Part shown: in pieces, positions 15,769-23,821 of the stretch
Layout: every line of letters starts with the position of its first letter
Position numbering within the stretch: the first letter of the stretch is position 1
NCBI RefSeq assembly: GCF_033441515.1
Contig: NZ_JAWQJT010000001.1
Coordinates: forward strand, 2,852,001-2,916,000
DNA length: 64,000 nucleotides
Source of the DNA: Amycolatopsis solani
GTDB lineage: Bacteria; Actinomycetota; Actinomycetes; Mycobacteriales; Pseudonocardiaceae
Reading direction: 5' to 3'
The notes under the pieces: model-generated
Databases searched by the model: none
What the model was told of the DNA's origin: nothing
Seen by the model: the letters and a program-made list of their open reading frames with translations, nothing else
Made by a program: the position numbers and the translations under genes

Positions 15769-16991
15769 GCGAGGTCCGCCGAGCTCCGGCGCCGGCGGAC
15801 CAGGCCGCGTACCTGCGGGTTGACCGCCACGACAGCGGTCGCCGCGACGACGAGGGCCGCGCCGCCGAGGAGCGTCGCTTCGCGGCCGGCGTGCTCGGCC
15901 AGTGGGCCCGCGGCGATCTGGCCGAGCGGGATCGCGACGAACGAGCCGAGCATGTCGTAGGAGTACACCCGGGCGAGCTTCTCGGGCGGGACGTTCTCCT
16001 GCAGCGACACGTCCCACGCGACGGCGAACTGCTCGATCGCGACACCCGCGAGGAACATCGCGAACAGCAGCGGCAGCAGGTACGGGGTCTTGCCGAGGGC
16101 GAGGATCGGCAGCGCGTCGACCGCGGTCAGCGCGACGCCGATCAGGAGCATCCGCCGCGGCTGCCAGTGCGCGGCGACGACGCCGCCGAGCAGCGCCCCG
16201 GCCGTCTGCACGGCCAGCGCGAGCCCCCAGCCGGTGCGGCCGAAGGTGTCGTCGGCGACCAGCGGGCCGATCACCAGCAGCGCACCCGCGTTCACCGCGT
16301 TGACCACCATGAACTGCAGCACCACCAGCCACACCCAGGACCGCGCGCGGAACTCGCGCCAGCCTTCGCCGAGCTCCGCGAGCGGACGGCTCCCGGGAAC
16401 CCGTTCGCCACGCGGCAGCCGGATCCGGCGGTACGCCAGCGCGGCGGCGAGGAACAGCACCGCGTTGCCGCCGAGCGCCCAGCCGGACCCGGCGAAGGCG
16501 ACAAGGATCCCGGCGAGCCCGGCCCCGGCGATGCGGCCGACGTTGGAGAGCAGCCGGACCAGCGCGTTCGCCTGCGCGAGCTGCGACGCCGGAACGGTCA
16601 ACGGCGTCAGCGAGGCGGCCGCGGGGAGGGAGATCGCCGAGACGGCGCCGTTGACCAGGCTGAGCCCGACCAGCAGCGGGATGGACGCGAAGCCGCAGAG
16701 GACGCTCGCGGCGATGGCGGCCTGGGTGAGCGCGGCGGCGGTTTCGGTGCCCTGCAGGATCACCGACCGCGGCAACCGGTCGGCCAGCATCCCGCCGAAC
16801 AGCACGAGCAGCACGTTCGCCAGCGACCGCGCGCCGACGACGATCCCGAGGTCCACGGCCGACCCGGTCAGGTCGACGACGGCGAAGGCGAGCGCGAAGG
16901 GCGCGACGGCGTTGCCGAAGTCGGCGAACGTCCGGCCGATGACGAGAGCGCGGAAGCGGCCTTCGCGCAGCGGGGCGAGCAGGGGGATCAC
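15765..16991 (-). CDS. MFS transporter
   Basis: The 408-residue membrane protein has about 12 predicted hydrophobic segments in two halves and the MFS loop motif GGMLADRLPR between segments 2 and 3. It resembles actinobacterial drug/solute efflux MFS proteins of the enterobactin exporter-like group. On the same strand upstream lies an ArsR-type regulator, a common local pairing, but here a 0.55-kb minisatellite separates the two. The substrate is unknown. Confidence 0.85.
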   Translation of the reverse strand: MIPLLAPLREGRFRALVIGRTFADFGNAVAPFALAFAVVDLTGSAVDLGIVVGARSLANVLLVLFGGMLADRLPRSVILQGTETAAALTQAAIAASVLCGFASIPLLVGLSLVNGAVSAISLPAAASLTPLTVPASQLAQANALVRLLSNVGRIAGAGLAGILVAFAGSGWALGGNAVLFLAAALAYRRIRLPRGERVPGSRPLAELGEGWREFRARSWVWLVVLQFMVVNAVNAGALLVIGPLVADDTFGRTGWGLALAVQTAGALLGGVVAAHWQPRRMLLIGVALTAVDALPILALGKTPYLLPLLFAMFLAGVAIEQFAVAWDVSLQENVPPEKLARVYSYDMLGSFVAIPLGQIAAGPLAEHAGREATLLGGAALVVAATAVVAVNPQVRGLVRRRRSSADLA

Positions 16992-17025
16992 GGGAGCGGC
17001 TCCGGAGAGTGGGGACGGTTGGTGC

Positions 17026-17561
17026 GGGACAGCGCGGTCATCGAGGCGCCGCCGGTTCGGGAGGTGCGGCGACCGGGGCCGGCAGGACGGACAACGCGCT
17101 CACTGAGGTGCTGCCGGTTTGGGGCGGTGCGGCCACCGGGTGTCGGCGGGACGGACAACACGGTCGGCGAGGTGCTGCCGGTTCGGATGGCGCCGCCACG
17201 GGGTGCTGGCGGGACGAGCAGTGGGGTCGCCGAGTTGCCGCCGGTTGGAGCGGCGCGGCCGCCGGGGGCCGGCGGGATGGACAGCGCGGTCACTGAGGTG
17301 CTGCCGGTTCGGGCGGCGCGGCTACGCGGGTCGGCGGGGCGGACAACGCGCTCACTGAGGTGCTGCAGGTTCGGGCGGTGCGGCCACGCGGGTCGGCGGG
17401 GCGGACAACGCGGTCGCCGAGGTGCTGCCGGTTTGGACGGCGCGGCCCGAGGTGCTGGCGGGACGGACAGCGCGATCGCCGAGTTGCCGCCGGTTGGAGC
17501 GGCGCGGCCACCGGGTGTCGTCGGCGCGGGCAACGCGCTCACCGTGGTTCCGCCGGTCCGG
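17026..17561. repeat. Minisatellite, about 8.5 units of 60-64 bp
   Basis: Units begin near 17026, 17086, 17150, 17213 and so on, each with a GACGGACARCGCG start, a GAGGTGCTGCCGGTT core and a GGTGTCGGCGG end. Unit lengths alternate among 60, 62, 63 and 64 bp, so no reading frame is preserved through the array on either strand. That argues against coding. The array lies between the ArsR and MFS genes, and its last unit runs into the 3' end of the ArsR gene. Confidence 0.85.
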
Positions 17562-18060
17562 TCGTCAGCTCGAACAGGGCGACGCTGGCGCTGACCCGGA
17601 CCGTTCCCGGTGTGCGGGGTGGCTGGGCCGAGTCGTGCAGCTCCTGGCTGAGCTCGGTCGCCTGCTTCAGCAACCGCGTCCAGACCTCCGGTGCCACCCA
17701 CAGCTCGGCGTCGGTCAGCGAAGCCGGCCGGTTGCCCGCCCGCTGGTCCGCGCGGCGCAGCAGCTCTGCCGCGATCGCCTTCGTGAGCAGTCGCTCTTCG
17801 CCCGGATCGCGGCTCGTGAGGCGCTTGCCCGACTCCGGGTCGTGCCGGTAGCGCTTCGCGCGGCCGCCGCGGATGGTGACTTCCTCGGCCACCTCCAGCA
17901 GGCCCGCGTCGTGGAGGCGGCGGATGTGGTAGCTGGTGTTCGCCTGCGTCTCGCCGAGTTCGCGCGCGGCTTCGGCCGCGCTCATCGTCGTGCCCGTCAG
18001 GAGCGACAGGATGCGCATGCGGAGCGGGTGGGCCAGAACCCGGAGGTGGTCGTGCGGCAT
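17539..18060 (-). CDS. ArsR-family winged-helix regulator
   Basis: The 173-residue protein begins LRVLAHPLRMRILSLL and has an ArsR-type HTH (MSAAEAARELGETQANTSYHIRRL) and wing (GGRAKRYRHD). No metal-binding cysteines are seen, so it is a non-metal ArsR type. Its final codons fall within the minisatellite, so the C terminus (LTTGPAEPR) may have been altered by repeat expansion. It probably regulates the downstream MFS gene. Confidence 0.82.
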   Translation of the reverse strand: MPHDHLRVLAHPLRMRILSLLTGTTMSAAEAARELGETQANTSYHIRRLHDAGLLEVAEEVTIRGGRAKRYRHDPESGKRLTSRDPGEERLLTKAIAAELLRRADQRAGNRPASLTDAELWVAPEVWTRLLKQATELSQELHDSAQPPRTPGTVRVSASVALFELTTGPAEPR

Positions 18061-18106
18061 GGGGTCAGTCTGCCACGACCGTCAAAGAGTTATTTGGGGG
18101 TCTCGT

Positions 18107-18934
18107 CTAGAGCGAAAACTCCGTGCCGTCCGCGGGCAGCAGGGCGCCCGCGGCGAGTACGGCCGCGTGTTCGGTGGACGCCGGGTCCAGTACCGGGTTG
18201 GTGTTGTTGAGGTGGGTGAACGCCCACGGCCGTCCGGTGATCCGGGGCAGGCTCGCGGTGATCGGCAGGTGCCCCATCGCGAGCTGGTCCGGACCGCCGA
18301 CCCCGGCCATCTCGTCCGGCGCGTAGAACGTTCCGTCCAGCAGCACGAGGTCCGCGTCCGCGACGAACGCGTCGAACCCGGCGGGCCAGCTCTTCAGGCA
18401 AGGCGCGTACACCAGCACGCCGCCGGTCGCGGGGTCTTCGATCCGGTAGGCGACCACCCACGGCCCAGCCCGATCCGATGCGACGTACTTCGGCTTTTTG
18501 TCGCTCACCGGCAGCACCCGGACCCGCAGTCCCGGCAGGTCCGCCGGGGGCGACCAGGTCCAGCCGCCGTAGCCGTCGACGATCTCGCGGAACGGGGTCA
18601 GCGCCCGCAGCACCGCGTCCGGCGCCCACACCGGGAGCCCGCCCGCCTCGCGCAGCATCAGCAGGCCGAGCGAGTGGTCGAGTTCGGCGTCGGTGAGCAG
18701 CACCCCGCGCAGCGGGATGTCCCGCGGGCCCGGTCCGGCGCGCAGCGCGGCCGTCCCGAGGATCTGCGCGCGGATGTCCGGGGAGCAGTTGAGCAGGTAC
18801 CAGCCGGCGCCGTCCGCGCTGATCGCGACGCAGTCCTGCGTCCGGGGCGGCAGTCCGGCCGTGCAGAGCCGGCACGCGCAGTTCCACTGCGGACAGCCGC
18901 CGCCCGCCGCGGTGCCGAGCAGGATCACCTTCAC
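18107..18934 (-). CDS. pqqB: PQQ biosynthesis protein PqqB
   Basis: The 275-residue protein is the metallo-beta-lactamase-fold PqqB, proposed to hydroxylate the tyrosine of the PqqA-derived dipeptide. It begins MKVILLGTAAGGGCPQWNC, with the four-Cys zinc site CPQWNCACRLC, and contains the degenerate LTDAELDHSLG metal motif. The GTG start at 18934 overlaps the pqqE stop by 4 nt. It is the last gene of the operon pqqACDEB. Confidence 0.93.
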   Translation of the reverse strand: MKVILLGTAAGGGCPQWNCACRLCTAGLPPRTQDCVAISADGAGWYLLNCSPDIRAQILGTAALRAGPGPRDIPLRGVLLTDAELDHSLGLLMLREAGGLPVWAPDAVLRALTPFREIVDGYGGWTWSPPADLPGLRVRVLPVSDKKPKYVASDRAGPWVVAYRIEDPATGGVLVYAPCLKSWPAGFDAFVADADLVLLDGTFYAPDEMAGVGGPDQLAMGHLPITASLPRITGRPWAFTHLNNTNPVLDPASTEHAAVLAAGALLPADGTEFSL

Positions 18935-19995
18935 CGGCGCATCACCAGGTCGGCGGCCGGGGGCCGGGCCAGCACCAGGTCGACGACGTCCCGGCGCGGC
19001 GAGCGCGAGCACACCGGGTCGGTCGCCGCCGCGTCGCCGGTGAGCAGGAACGCCTGGCAGCGGCAGCCGCCGAAGTCGAGCCCGCGGCGGTCGCACGTGC
19101 GGCACGGCTCGGACATCCAGTCCTCGCCGCGGTAGGCGTTGAACGACTCCGAGCGGTACCAGATGTCGGCCAGCGGCGTGTCCCGCACCGAGGACAACTG
19201 CAGCGTCGAGATCGCCGACGCCGCCGGGCAGGGCAGCACGGTCCCGTCCGGCGCCACGGTCAGCTGCCGCGCACCCCAGCCGTACATGCACGGCTTCGGG
19301 AACGGCTCGTGGTAGTCCGCGACGACGTAGACGATCTCCATCGTGTCCCGCAGCCGCGCGACGGCCGCGCGCACGATCGGTTCCGCGACGGCGAGCTGCT
19401 CGGACGTCGGCATCAGCGCGTCGCGGTTGCGCAGCGCCCAGCCGTAGTACTGGGTGTTCGCGAGCTCCAGGCGGTCCGCGCCCATCGTCTCGGCCAGCGC
19501 GATGATCCCGGCGAGCTGGTCGTGGTTGCGCCGGTGCAGCACGACGTTGAGCGACAGCGGCAGCCCGGCGGCCTTGACCGCGGCGGCCGCGGCGAGCTTG
19601 TGGTCGAACGCCCGCGCGCCGGAGAGCTGGTCGGAACGTTCCCTTGTCGCGCCCTGCGCGGACAGCTGGACGTGCGCCAGCCCGTGCTCGACGAGACCGG
19701 ACAGCCGCGCGGACGTCAGCCCGAGCCCGGAAGTGACCAGGTTGACGTAGCAGCCGAGCGAACTCGCGTGCGCCACCAGCTCGGGCAGGTCCGGCCGGAG
19801 CAGGGGCTCGCCGCCGGACATGTGCACCTGCAGCACACCCAGCTCGCGGGCCTGGGAGAGCACCGACAGCCAGTCCGCGGTGGACAGTTCGGCGTCCCGT
19901 TTGGTCAGCTCCACCGGGTTGGAGCAATAAGGACAGTGCAGCGGACAGCGGTGGGTCAGCTCGGCCAGCAGGCCCAGCGGCGGCGTCACGTCCAT
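18931..19995 (-). CDS. pqqE: PQQ synthesis radical SAM protein PqqE
   Basis: The 354-residue enzyme crosslinks Glu and Tyr of PqqA. The radical SAM cluster motif is Cys17-X3-Cys21-X2-Cys24, followed by the MSGGEPLLR SAM-binding segment. A C-terminal SPASM domain supplies further Cys ligands (KPCMYGWG, VLPCPAA, CRTCDRRGLDFGGCRC). It overlaps pqqD by 10 nt and pqqB by 4 nt. Confidence 0.95.
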   Translation of the reverse strand: MDVTPPLGLLAELTHRCPLHCPYCSNPVELTKRDAELSTADWLSVLSQARELGVLQVHMSGGEPLLRPDLPELVAHASSLGCYVNLVTSGLGLTSARLSGLVEHGLAHVQLSAQGATRERSDQLSGARAFDHKLAAAAAVKAAGLPLSLNVVLHRRNHDQLAGIIALAETMGADRLELANTQYYGWALRNRDALMPTSEQLAVAEPIVRAAVARLRDTMEIVYVVADYHEPFPKPCMYGWGARQLTVAPDGTVLPCPAASAISTLQLSSVRDTPLADIWYRSESFNAYRGEDWMSEPCRTCDRRGLDFGGCRCQAFLLTGDAAATDPVCSRSPRRDVVDLVLARPPAADLVMRR

Positions 19996-20252
19996 GCGAC
20001 GACCCGCCGTTCGCCCAGCCGCGCCAGCACGTCGAGGACGTCCTGCGCGCGGACGCCGGAGTAGCGCTTCTCCAGCACGGCGGTGATGTCTGTGACGCTG
20101 CGGGCGCCGTCGCAGAGTTCGAGCACTGCGGCCGCGGTCGCGTTCGGCACCAGGACGCCCTCCGGGAACAGCAGCACGTGCGTCTCCCGGACGTGGTCGA
20201 AGGACAATCGGACACCGCGCCGGAGCTGCGGCACCGAGCCCGCCGTGATCAC
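19986..20252 (-). CDS. pqqD: PQQ peptide chaperone PqqD
   Basis: The 88-residue protein, starting at GTG 20252, is the peptide chaperone that presents PqqA to PqqE. It has the family pattern PQLRRGVRLSFD, then VLLFPEGVLVPNATAAAVLELCDG, then a helical C-terminal part. It overlaps pqqC by 4 nt and pqqE by 10 nt, consistent with translational coupling. Length is normal for the family. Confidence 0.92.
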   Translation of the reverse strand: MITAGSVPQLRRGVRLSFDHVRETHVLLFPEGVLVPNATAAAVLELCDGARSVTDITAVLEKRYSGVRAQDVLDVLARLGERRVVAWT

Positions 20253-20938
20253 CGCGCCGCCCGTTCGACGGCGTCCAGCACCGACCACAGGACGTCGCAC
20301 TTGAACGACAGCGCGGCGATCGCCCGGTCCTGCTGTTCGCGCGTCACGCAGTGGCGGACGACGATGTCGAGCGTGTCCTTGCCTTCGCCGGCGACCTTGT
20401 CGATGCGGTCGGTGAAGTAGGCGAGGTCCGCCGGCGCGATCCACGCATAGTGTGCGAGCATGTCCGCGACGCGCTGCCGCATCAGGTGGCCGGCGAACAT
20501 CTCCGTCAGTCCCGAAGCGACCGCTTCCCACCACGGTTTCGTGCGCGCGAAAGTCACGTACGCGTCGACGGCGAACCGCACTCCGGGCGCGACGTGACGT
20601 TCGTCGAGCACCTCTTCGCGGTCGAGACCGACCGCTTCGCAGAGCCGCAGCCAGCGTTCGGTGCCGCTGCTCCCGGCGCTCGTCCCGTCGTGGTAGACGA
20701 TCCGGTCGAGCCACTGGCGCCGAATTTCCGGCAGTGGGCAGTTGCTGATGATCGCCGCGTCCTTCTGCGGCAGCACCTGCTGGTAGTACCACCGGTTCGC
20801 GGCCCAGATCCGCAGTTCGTGCGCGTCGAGCTCGCCCGCGTGCAGCCGGTGGTGGAACGGGTGCGTGCCCCAGTACCGGTGCGAAAGACCGCGCAGGGCC
20901 GCGATGAATGCGCTTTCCGCGAGCGGCTCGACGGGCAC
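20249..20938 (-). CDS. pqqC: Pyrroloquinoline-quinone synthase PqqC
   Basis: The 229-residue enzyme catalyses the final oxidative ring closure to PQQ without a cofactor. It contains the expected WAANRWYYQQVLPQKDAAI region, the YHDGTS segment and the all-helical TENA/PqqC fold pattern with FTDRIDKVAGEG. The GTG start at 20938 lies one nucleotide after the pqqA stop. It overlaps pqqD by 4 nt. Confidence 0.95.
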   Translation of the reverse strand: MPVEPLAESAFIAALRGLSHRYWGTHPFHHRLHAGELDAHELRIWAANRWYYQQVLPQKDAAIISNCPLPEIRRQWLDRIVYHDGTSAGSSGTERWLRLCEAVGLDREEVLDERHVAPGVRFAVDAYVTFARTKPWWEAVASGLTEMFAGHLMRQRVADMLAHYAWIAPADLAYFTDRIDKVAGEGKDTLDIVVRHCVTREQQDRAIAALSFKCDVLWSVLDAVERAAR

Positions 20939-20939
20939 G

Positions 20940-21026
20940 TCAGTCCGCCATGCGAGCCGCGTAGGCGGTGACCTCCATGGGCGTTTCGTATTCGACGAAG
21001 TCGGGAGTCGTCCACACCTCGGTCAT
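20940..21026 (-). CDS. pqqA: PQQ precursor peptide PqqA
   Basis: This 28-codon gene encodes the ribosomal precursor of PQQ. The essential Glu18-X3-Tyr22 pair (EVTAY) is present, and an N-terminal Trp-Thr-Thr-Pro-X-Phe segment matches known PqqA peptides. An AGGAG ribosome-binding site lies about 8 nt before the ATG. It is immediately upstream of pqqC and leads the operon. It is short enough to be missed by gene finders. Confidence 0.93.
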   Translation of the reverse strand: MTEVWTTPDFVEYETPMEVTAYAARMAD

Positions 21027-21153
21027 TTTCCTGCTCCTCTCCCGGGAACTGATCGCCGTCACGGTAAGAGCGCGGCGAGCCGGCTGGCCAGGGTTTGGCC
21101 GGGAGGTTCGGAAAGTTTCCTTCCGATGGCGCAGTGCGGTGCCGGTCAGCGGG

Positions 21154-22518
21154 CTACCGGACCGCCGCTTCCAGTTCGACCAGCGCCGTGTCGAGGTGCG
21201 TCAGGATCCGCTGCAGGTGCGGCACGCTCCGGCGGCAGCCCGTGACGCCGAAGTCGAGGTTGTCGCCGTTGCTGGTCAGCGTGATGTTCACGGCCTGGCC
21301 GTCGAGCAGCACCGACGCCGGGTAGATGCCGTCGAGCTGGGCGCCGTTCCAGTACATCTGCTTGCGCGGACCGGGCACGTTCGAGATCACCAGGTTGAAC
21401 GGCGGCCGCGTGTTGTTGACGACGCCCGGGATCGGCGAGACGCCGAGCTGCGCGACGTTAACCGCGGATAACAACAACGTCTGCAACGGCGTCAGTTCCG
21501 AGAACAACCGCTTGCCGTTGCGCATCGACTGGTGGATCGTGACGAGCCGCTTGCCCGCGTCCGGCAGGTCGGTGGCGAGGTTGCACAGCAGTGCGCCGAT
21601 GTTGTTGCCCGACGCTTCGCCGGGGTCGTTCTGACGGCGCAGCGACACCGGGACCATCGCGACCAGTGGCGCGTCCGGCAGCGCCCGCTGCTCGATGAGG
21701 TAGTCCCGCAGCGCGCCCGAGCACATCGCGAGCACGACGTCGTTGCGCGACACCCCGCCGGCGGTGGCGACCTTCCGGACCCGCTCCAGCGACCACGACT
21801 GCGCCGCGAACCGCCGCGCGCCGCCGATCGGCACGTTGAGCATCGTGCGCGGTGCTTGTCCGGGCAGCGTTAACGTGTGTTCACCGAACGCCTCCCGCGC
21901 GACCTTCATCGCGGCCGGCGCCAGGCTCGCGAGCTGGCTGGCGGTCTTGCCCGCGGTCTGCAGGAACGACCGCGGGCGCTTGACGCGGCCTTCGCCGGGC
22001 TTGCGCCGGCTGCCCCACCAGGGCGGGCAATCGAGGTCCGTGGGGTCGTCCGAGAGCGTGCCCTGCAGCTGGCGCAGCGCGGAGACGCCGTCCATCAGCG
22101 CGTGGTGGACCTTGGTGTAGACGGCGAACCGGCCGTCTGCGAGCCCCTCGATGAGGTGGGTCTCCCAGAGTGGCCGGTGCCGGTCGAGCAGGGTGCTGTG
22201 CCAGCGGCTGGTGAGTTCCAGCAGTTCGCGGATGCGGCCCGGCTGGGGCAGTGCGGAGTGCCGGAAGTGGTAGTCGAGTTCGAGGTCGGCGTCGGTCGAC
22301 CAGGCCACGTGTCCCATCGTGTTGACCGGACGGGCCGGGCGGCGCCGGAACACCGAGCGCATGTTGTCGGATTCGAGCAGGTTCCGGCGGAGGTCGCGCA
22401 GGTAGTCCGGCCCGGCGCCGTCGGGTTTCTTGAAGAGCTGCAGACCGCCCACGTGCATCGGATGCTCGCGCGTTTCGACCAGGAGGAACATCGAGTCGGT
22501 CACGGGCATCATCGCCAT
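21154..22518 (-). CDS. Wax ester synthase/diacylglycerol acyltransferase (WS/DGAT)
   Basis: The 454-residue acyltransferase has the active-site HHALMDG motif (HHxxxDG) and the C-terminal NLVISNVPGPRKQMYWNGAQL block of bacterial WS/DGAT enzymes. It makes triacylglycerol or wax ester from acyl-CoA at the membrane. It begins MAMMPVTDSMFLLVETREHPMHVGG, as the family does. It is divergent from the DAO oxidoreductase gene and separate from the pqq operon. Confidence 0.9.
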   Translation of the reverse strand: MAMMPVTDSMFLLVETREHPMHVGGLQLFKKPDGAGPDYLRDLRRNLLESDNMRSVFRRRPARPVNTMGHVAWSTDADLELDYHFRHSALPQPGRIRELLELTSRWHSTLLDRHRPLWETHLIEGLADGRFAVYTKVHHALMDGVSALRQLQGTLSDDPTDLDCPPWWGSRRKPGEGRVKRPRSFLQTAGKTASQLASLAPAAMKVAREAFGEHTLTLPGQAPRTMLNVPIGGARRFAAQSWSLERVRKVATAGGVSRNDVVLAMCSGALRDYLIEQRALPDAPLVAMVPVSLRRQNDPGEASGNNIGALLCNLATDLPDAGKRLVTIHQSMRNGKRLFSELTPLQTLLLSAVNVAQLGVSPIPGVVNNTRPPFNLVISNVPGPRKQMYWNGAQLDGIYPASVLLDGQAVNITLTSNGDNLDFGVTGCRRSVPHLQRILTHLDTALVELEAAVR

Positions 22519-22598
22519 GGGACATCACCTTCCGCACTCGGCAGGCCGAGCCTACGCGCTCGGCCGCCGTGGGTGGATCACGTTCTACATTGGCGAGT

Positions 22599-23777
22599 AT
22601 GACCGTCCGCGGCGCGGGGGAAACGTCCTTGCCACCGATGGCCGAGTGCGTCGTCATCGGCGGCGGTGTGATCGGGGTGAGCTGCGCGTTCCGCTTGGCG
22701 GAAGCCGGCGTCGACGTGCTGCTCCTGGAGCGCGGCGGGCTGGGCGAGGGCTCGACGGCGAAGGCCGCGGGCGGTATCCGGTCGTCGTTCACCAGTCGCG
22801 TGAACGTCGAGCTGGGGCTGCGCGGGCTCGCCGCGTACAGCGCTTTCGCGCGCGACTTCGGCGTCGAGATCGACTTCCGCCGGGACGGCTACCTGTACCT
22901 GCTCACCGACCCGGCGGACGTGACCGCAATCGGACAGTGCGCGGAGCTGCAACGGGAGTACGGCGTTCGCAGCCACCTGCTGGAGCCCGCGGAAGCGAAG
23001 CGGGTGCTCCCGCTGCTCGAGACGGACGGGGTCGTCGCCGCGCTCTGGTCTCCGGACGACGCGAAAGCGACGCCGGACGCCGTTGTGCGGGGCTACGCGA
23101 AAGCCGCGCGGGCGTGCGGCGCGGAGTTGCGCACGGGTGTCGACGTCATCGGCATCGAACGGGACGGTGCCGTCCTGTCCGGTGTCCGCACGACCGCGGG
23201 GTTCGTCCGGACCGGCGCGGTGGTGTGCGCGGCGGGCGCGTGGTCCGGGCAGGTCGGCGAGCTGGCCGGTCTGGACCTGCCGGTGCGGCCGTTCCGGCGG
23301 CAGGTCGTGTTCACCGGGCCGGTGCCCGGACTGCCGGAATCGCTGCCGCTGACCATCGAGCTGCCGTCGGCGTTCTACTTCCACCGCGAAGGTGCAGGTC
23401 TGGCGATGTCCGTTTGCGAGGACGACGGCTTCCCCGGCTTCAGCACGCGCTACGAAGCGGGCGAGTGGCTGCCCCGGCTCGCCGAGGTGGCGGGCCGCCG
23501 GATCCCCGCCGTGCTCGACGCCGGGATCCGGACCGCCTGGGCCGGGTTGTACGAAGTCACGCCGGACCGCAACCAGATCGTGGGGGAAAGCGTCTTGCTG
23601 TCGCGGTTCTTCTACGCGACCGGTTTCTCCGGGCACGGGTTCCAGATGGGACCGGCGACCGGCGAGCTGGTCCGGGACCTCTACCTGGGCCGTCCGACGT
23701 CGGTGGACATCGGCGCGCTGGACGTCCGGCGGTTCGAAGACGCCGTTACCGCACCGGTGGAGCACCACATCGTCTAG
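22599..23777 (+). CDS. FAD-dependent oxidoreductase, DAO family
   Basis: The 392-residue protein has an N-terminal dinucleotide-binding fold (VVIGGGVIGVSCAFRLAEAGVDVLLLE), the GSTAKAAGGIRSSF segment of sarcosine/dimethylglycine oxidase relatives, and a C-terminal YEVTPDRNQIVG plus FYATGFSGHGFQMGP FAD-contacting block. It probably oxidises an N-substituted or free amino acid. The start could be ATG 22599 (chosen) or ATG 22638, and neither has a strong ribosome-binding site. It ends just before the operator of the next operon. Confidence 0.83.
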   Translation: MTVRGAGETSLPPMAECVVIGGGVIGVSCAFRLAEAGVDVLLLERGGLGEGSTAKAAGGIRSSFTSRVNVELGLRGLAAYSAFARDFGVEIDFRRDGYLYLLTDPADVTAIGQCAELQREYGVRSHLLEPAEAKRVLPLLETDGVVAALWSPDDAKATPDAVVRGYAKAARACGAELRTGVDVIGIERDGAVLSGVRTTAGFVRTGAVVCAAGAWSGQVGELAGLDLPVRPFRRQVVFTGPVPGLPESLPLTIELPSAFYFHREGAGLAMSVCEDDGFPGFSTRYEAGEWLPRLAEVAGRRIPAVLDAGIRTAWAGLYEVTPDRNQIVGESVLLSRFFYATGFSGHGFQMGPATGELVRDLYLGRPTSVDIGALDVRRFEDAVTAPVEHHIV

Positions 23778-23785
23778 GGGCCGAT

Positions 23786-23814
23786 TGCCAGATCGTTCAA
23801 CGATCTGGCAGTAT
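23786..23814 (+). promoter_or_regulatory. Large palindromic operator with downstream -10 box
   Basis: A near-perfect palindrome covers 23786-23810, with 12-bp arms TGCCAGATCGTT and AACGATCTGGCA around a single central C. An AGTAT -10-like sequence overlaps its right end, and the GTG of the ThDP enzyme follows at 23822, suggesting a leaderless transcript. It is inferred to bind the GntR regulator encoded last in the same operon. Confidence 0.7.
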
Positions 23815-23821
23815 CCGCGCC

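Noticed and set aside
17026..17561. CRISPR-like array
   Set aside because: Whole units are related with no constant repeat plus variable spacers, units are not of fixed length, and no cas genes are present.
16988..17701. Open frames on both strands through the minisatellite
   Set aside because: Unit lengths of 60-64 bp shift the frame from unit to unit, so no repeat peptide is conserved.
22430..23821. Continuous frame upstream of the second ThDP enzyme that would make a 1004-residue protein
   Set aside because: It is out of frame over the DAO oxidoreductase gene and crosses the operator at 23786. The family start fits GTG 23822.
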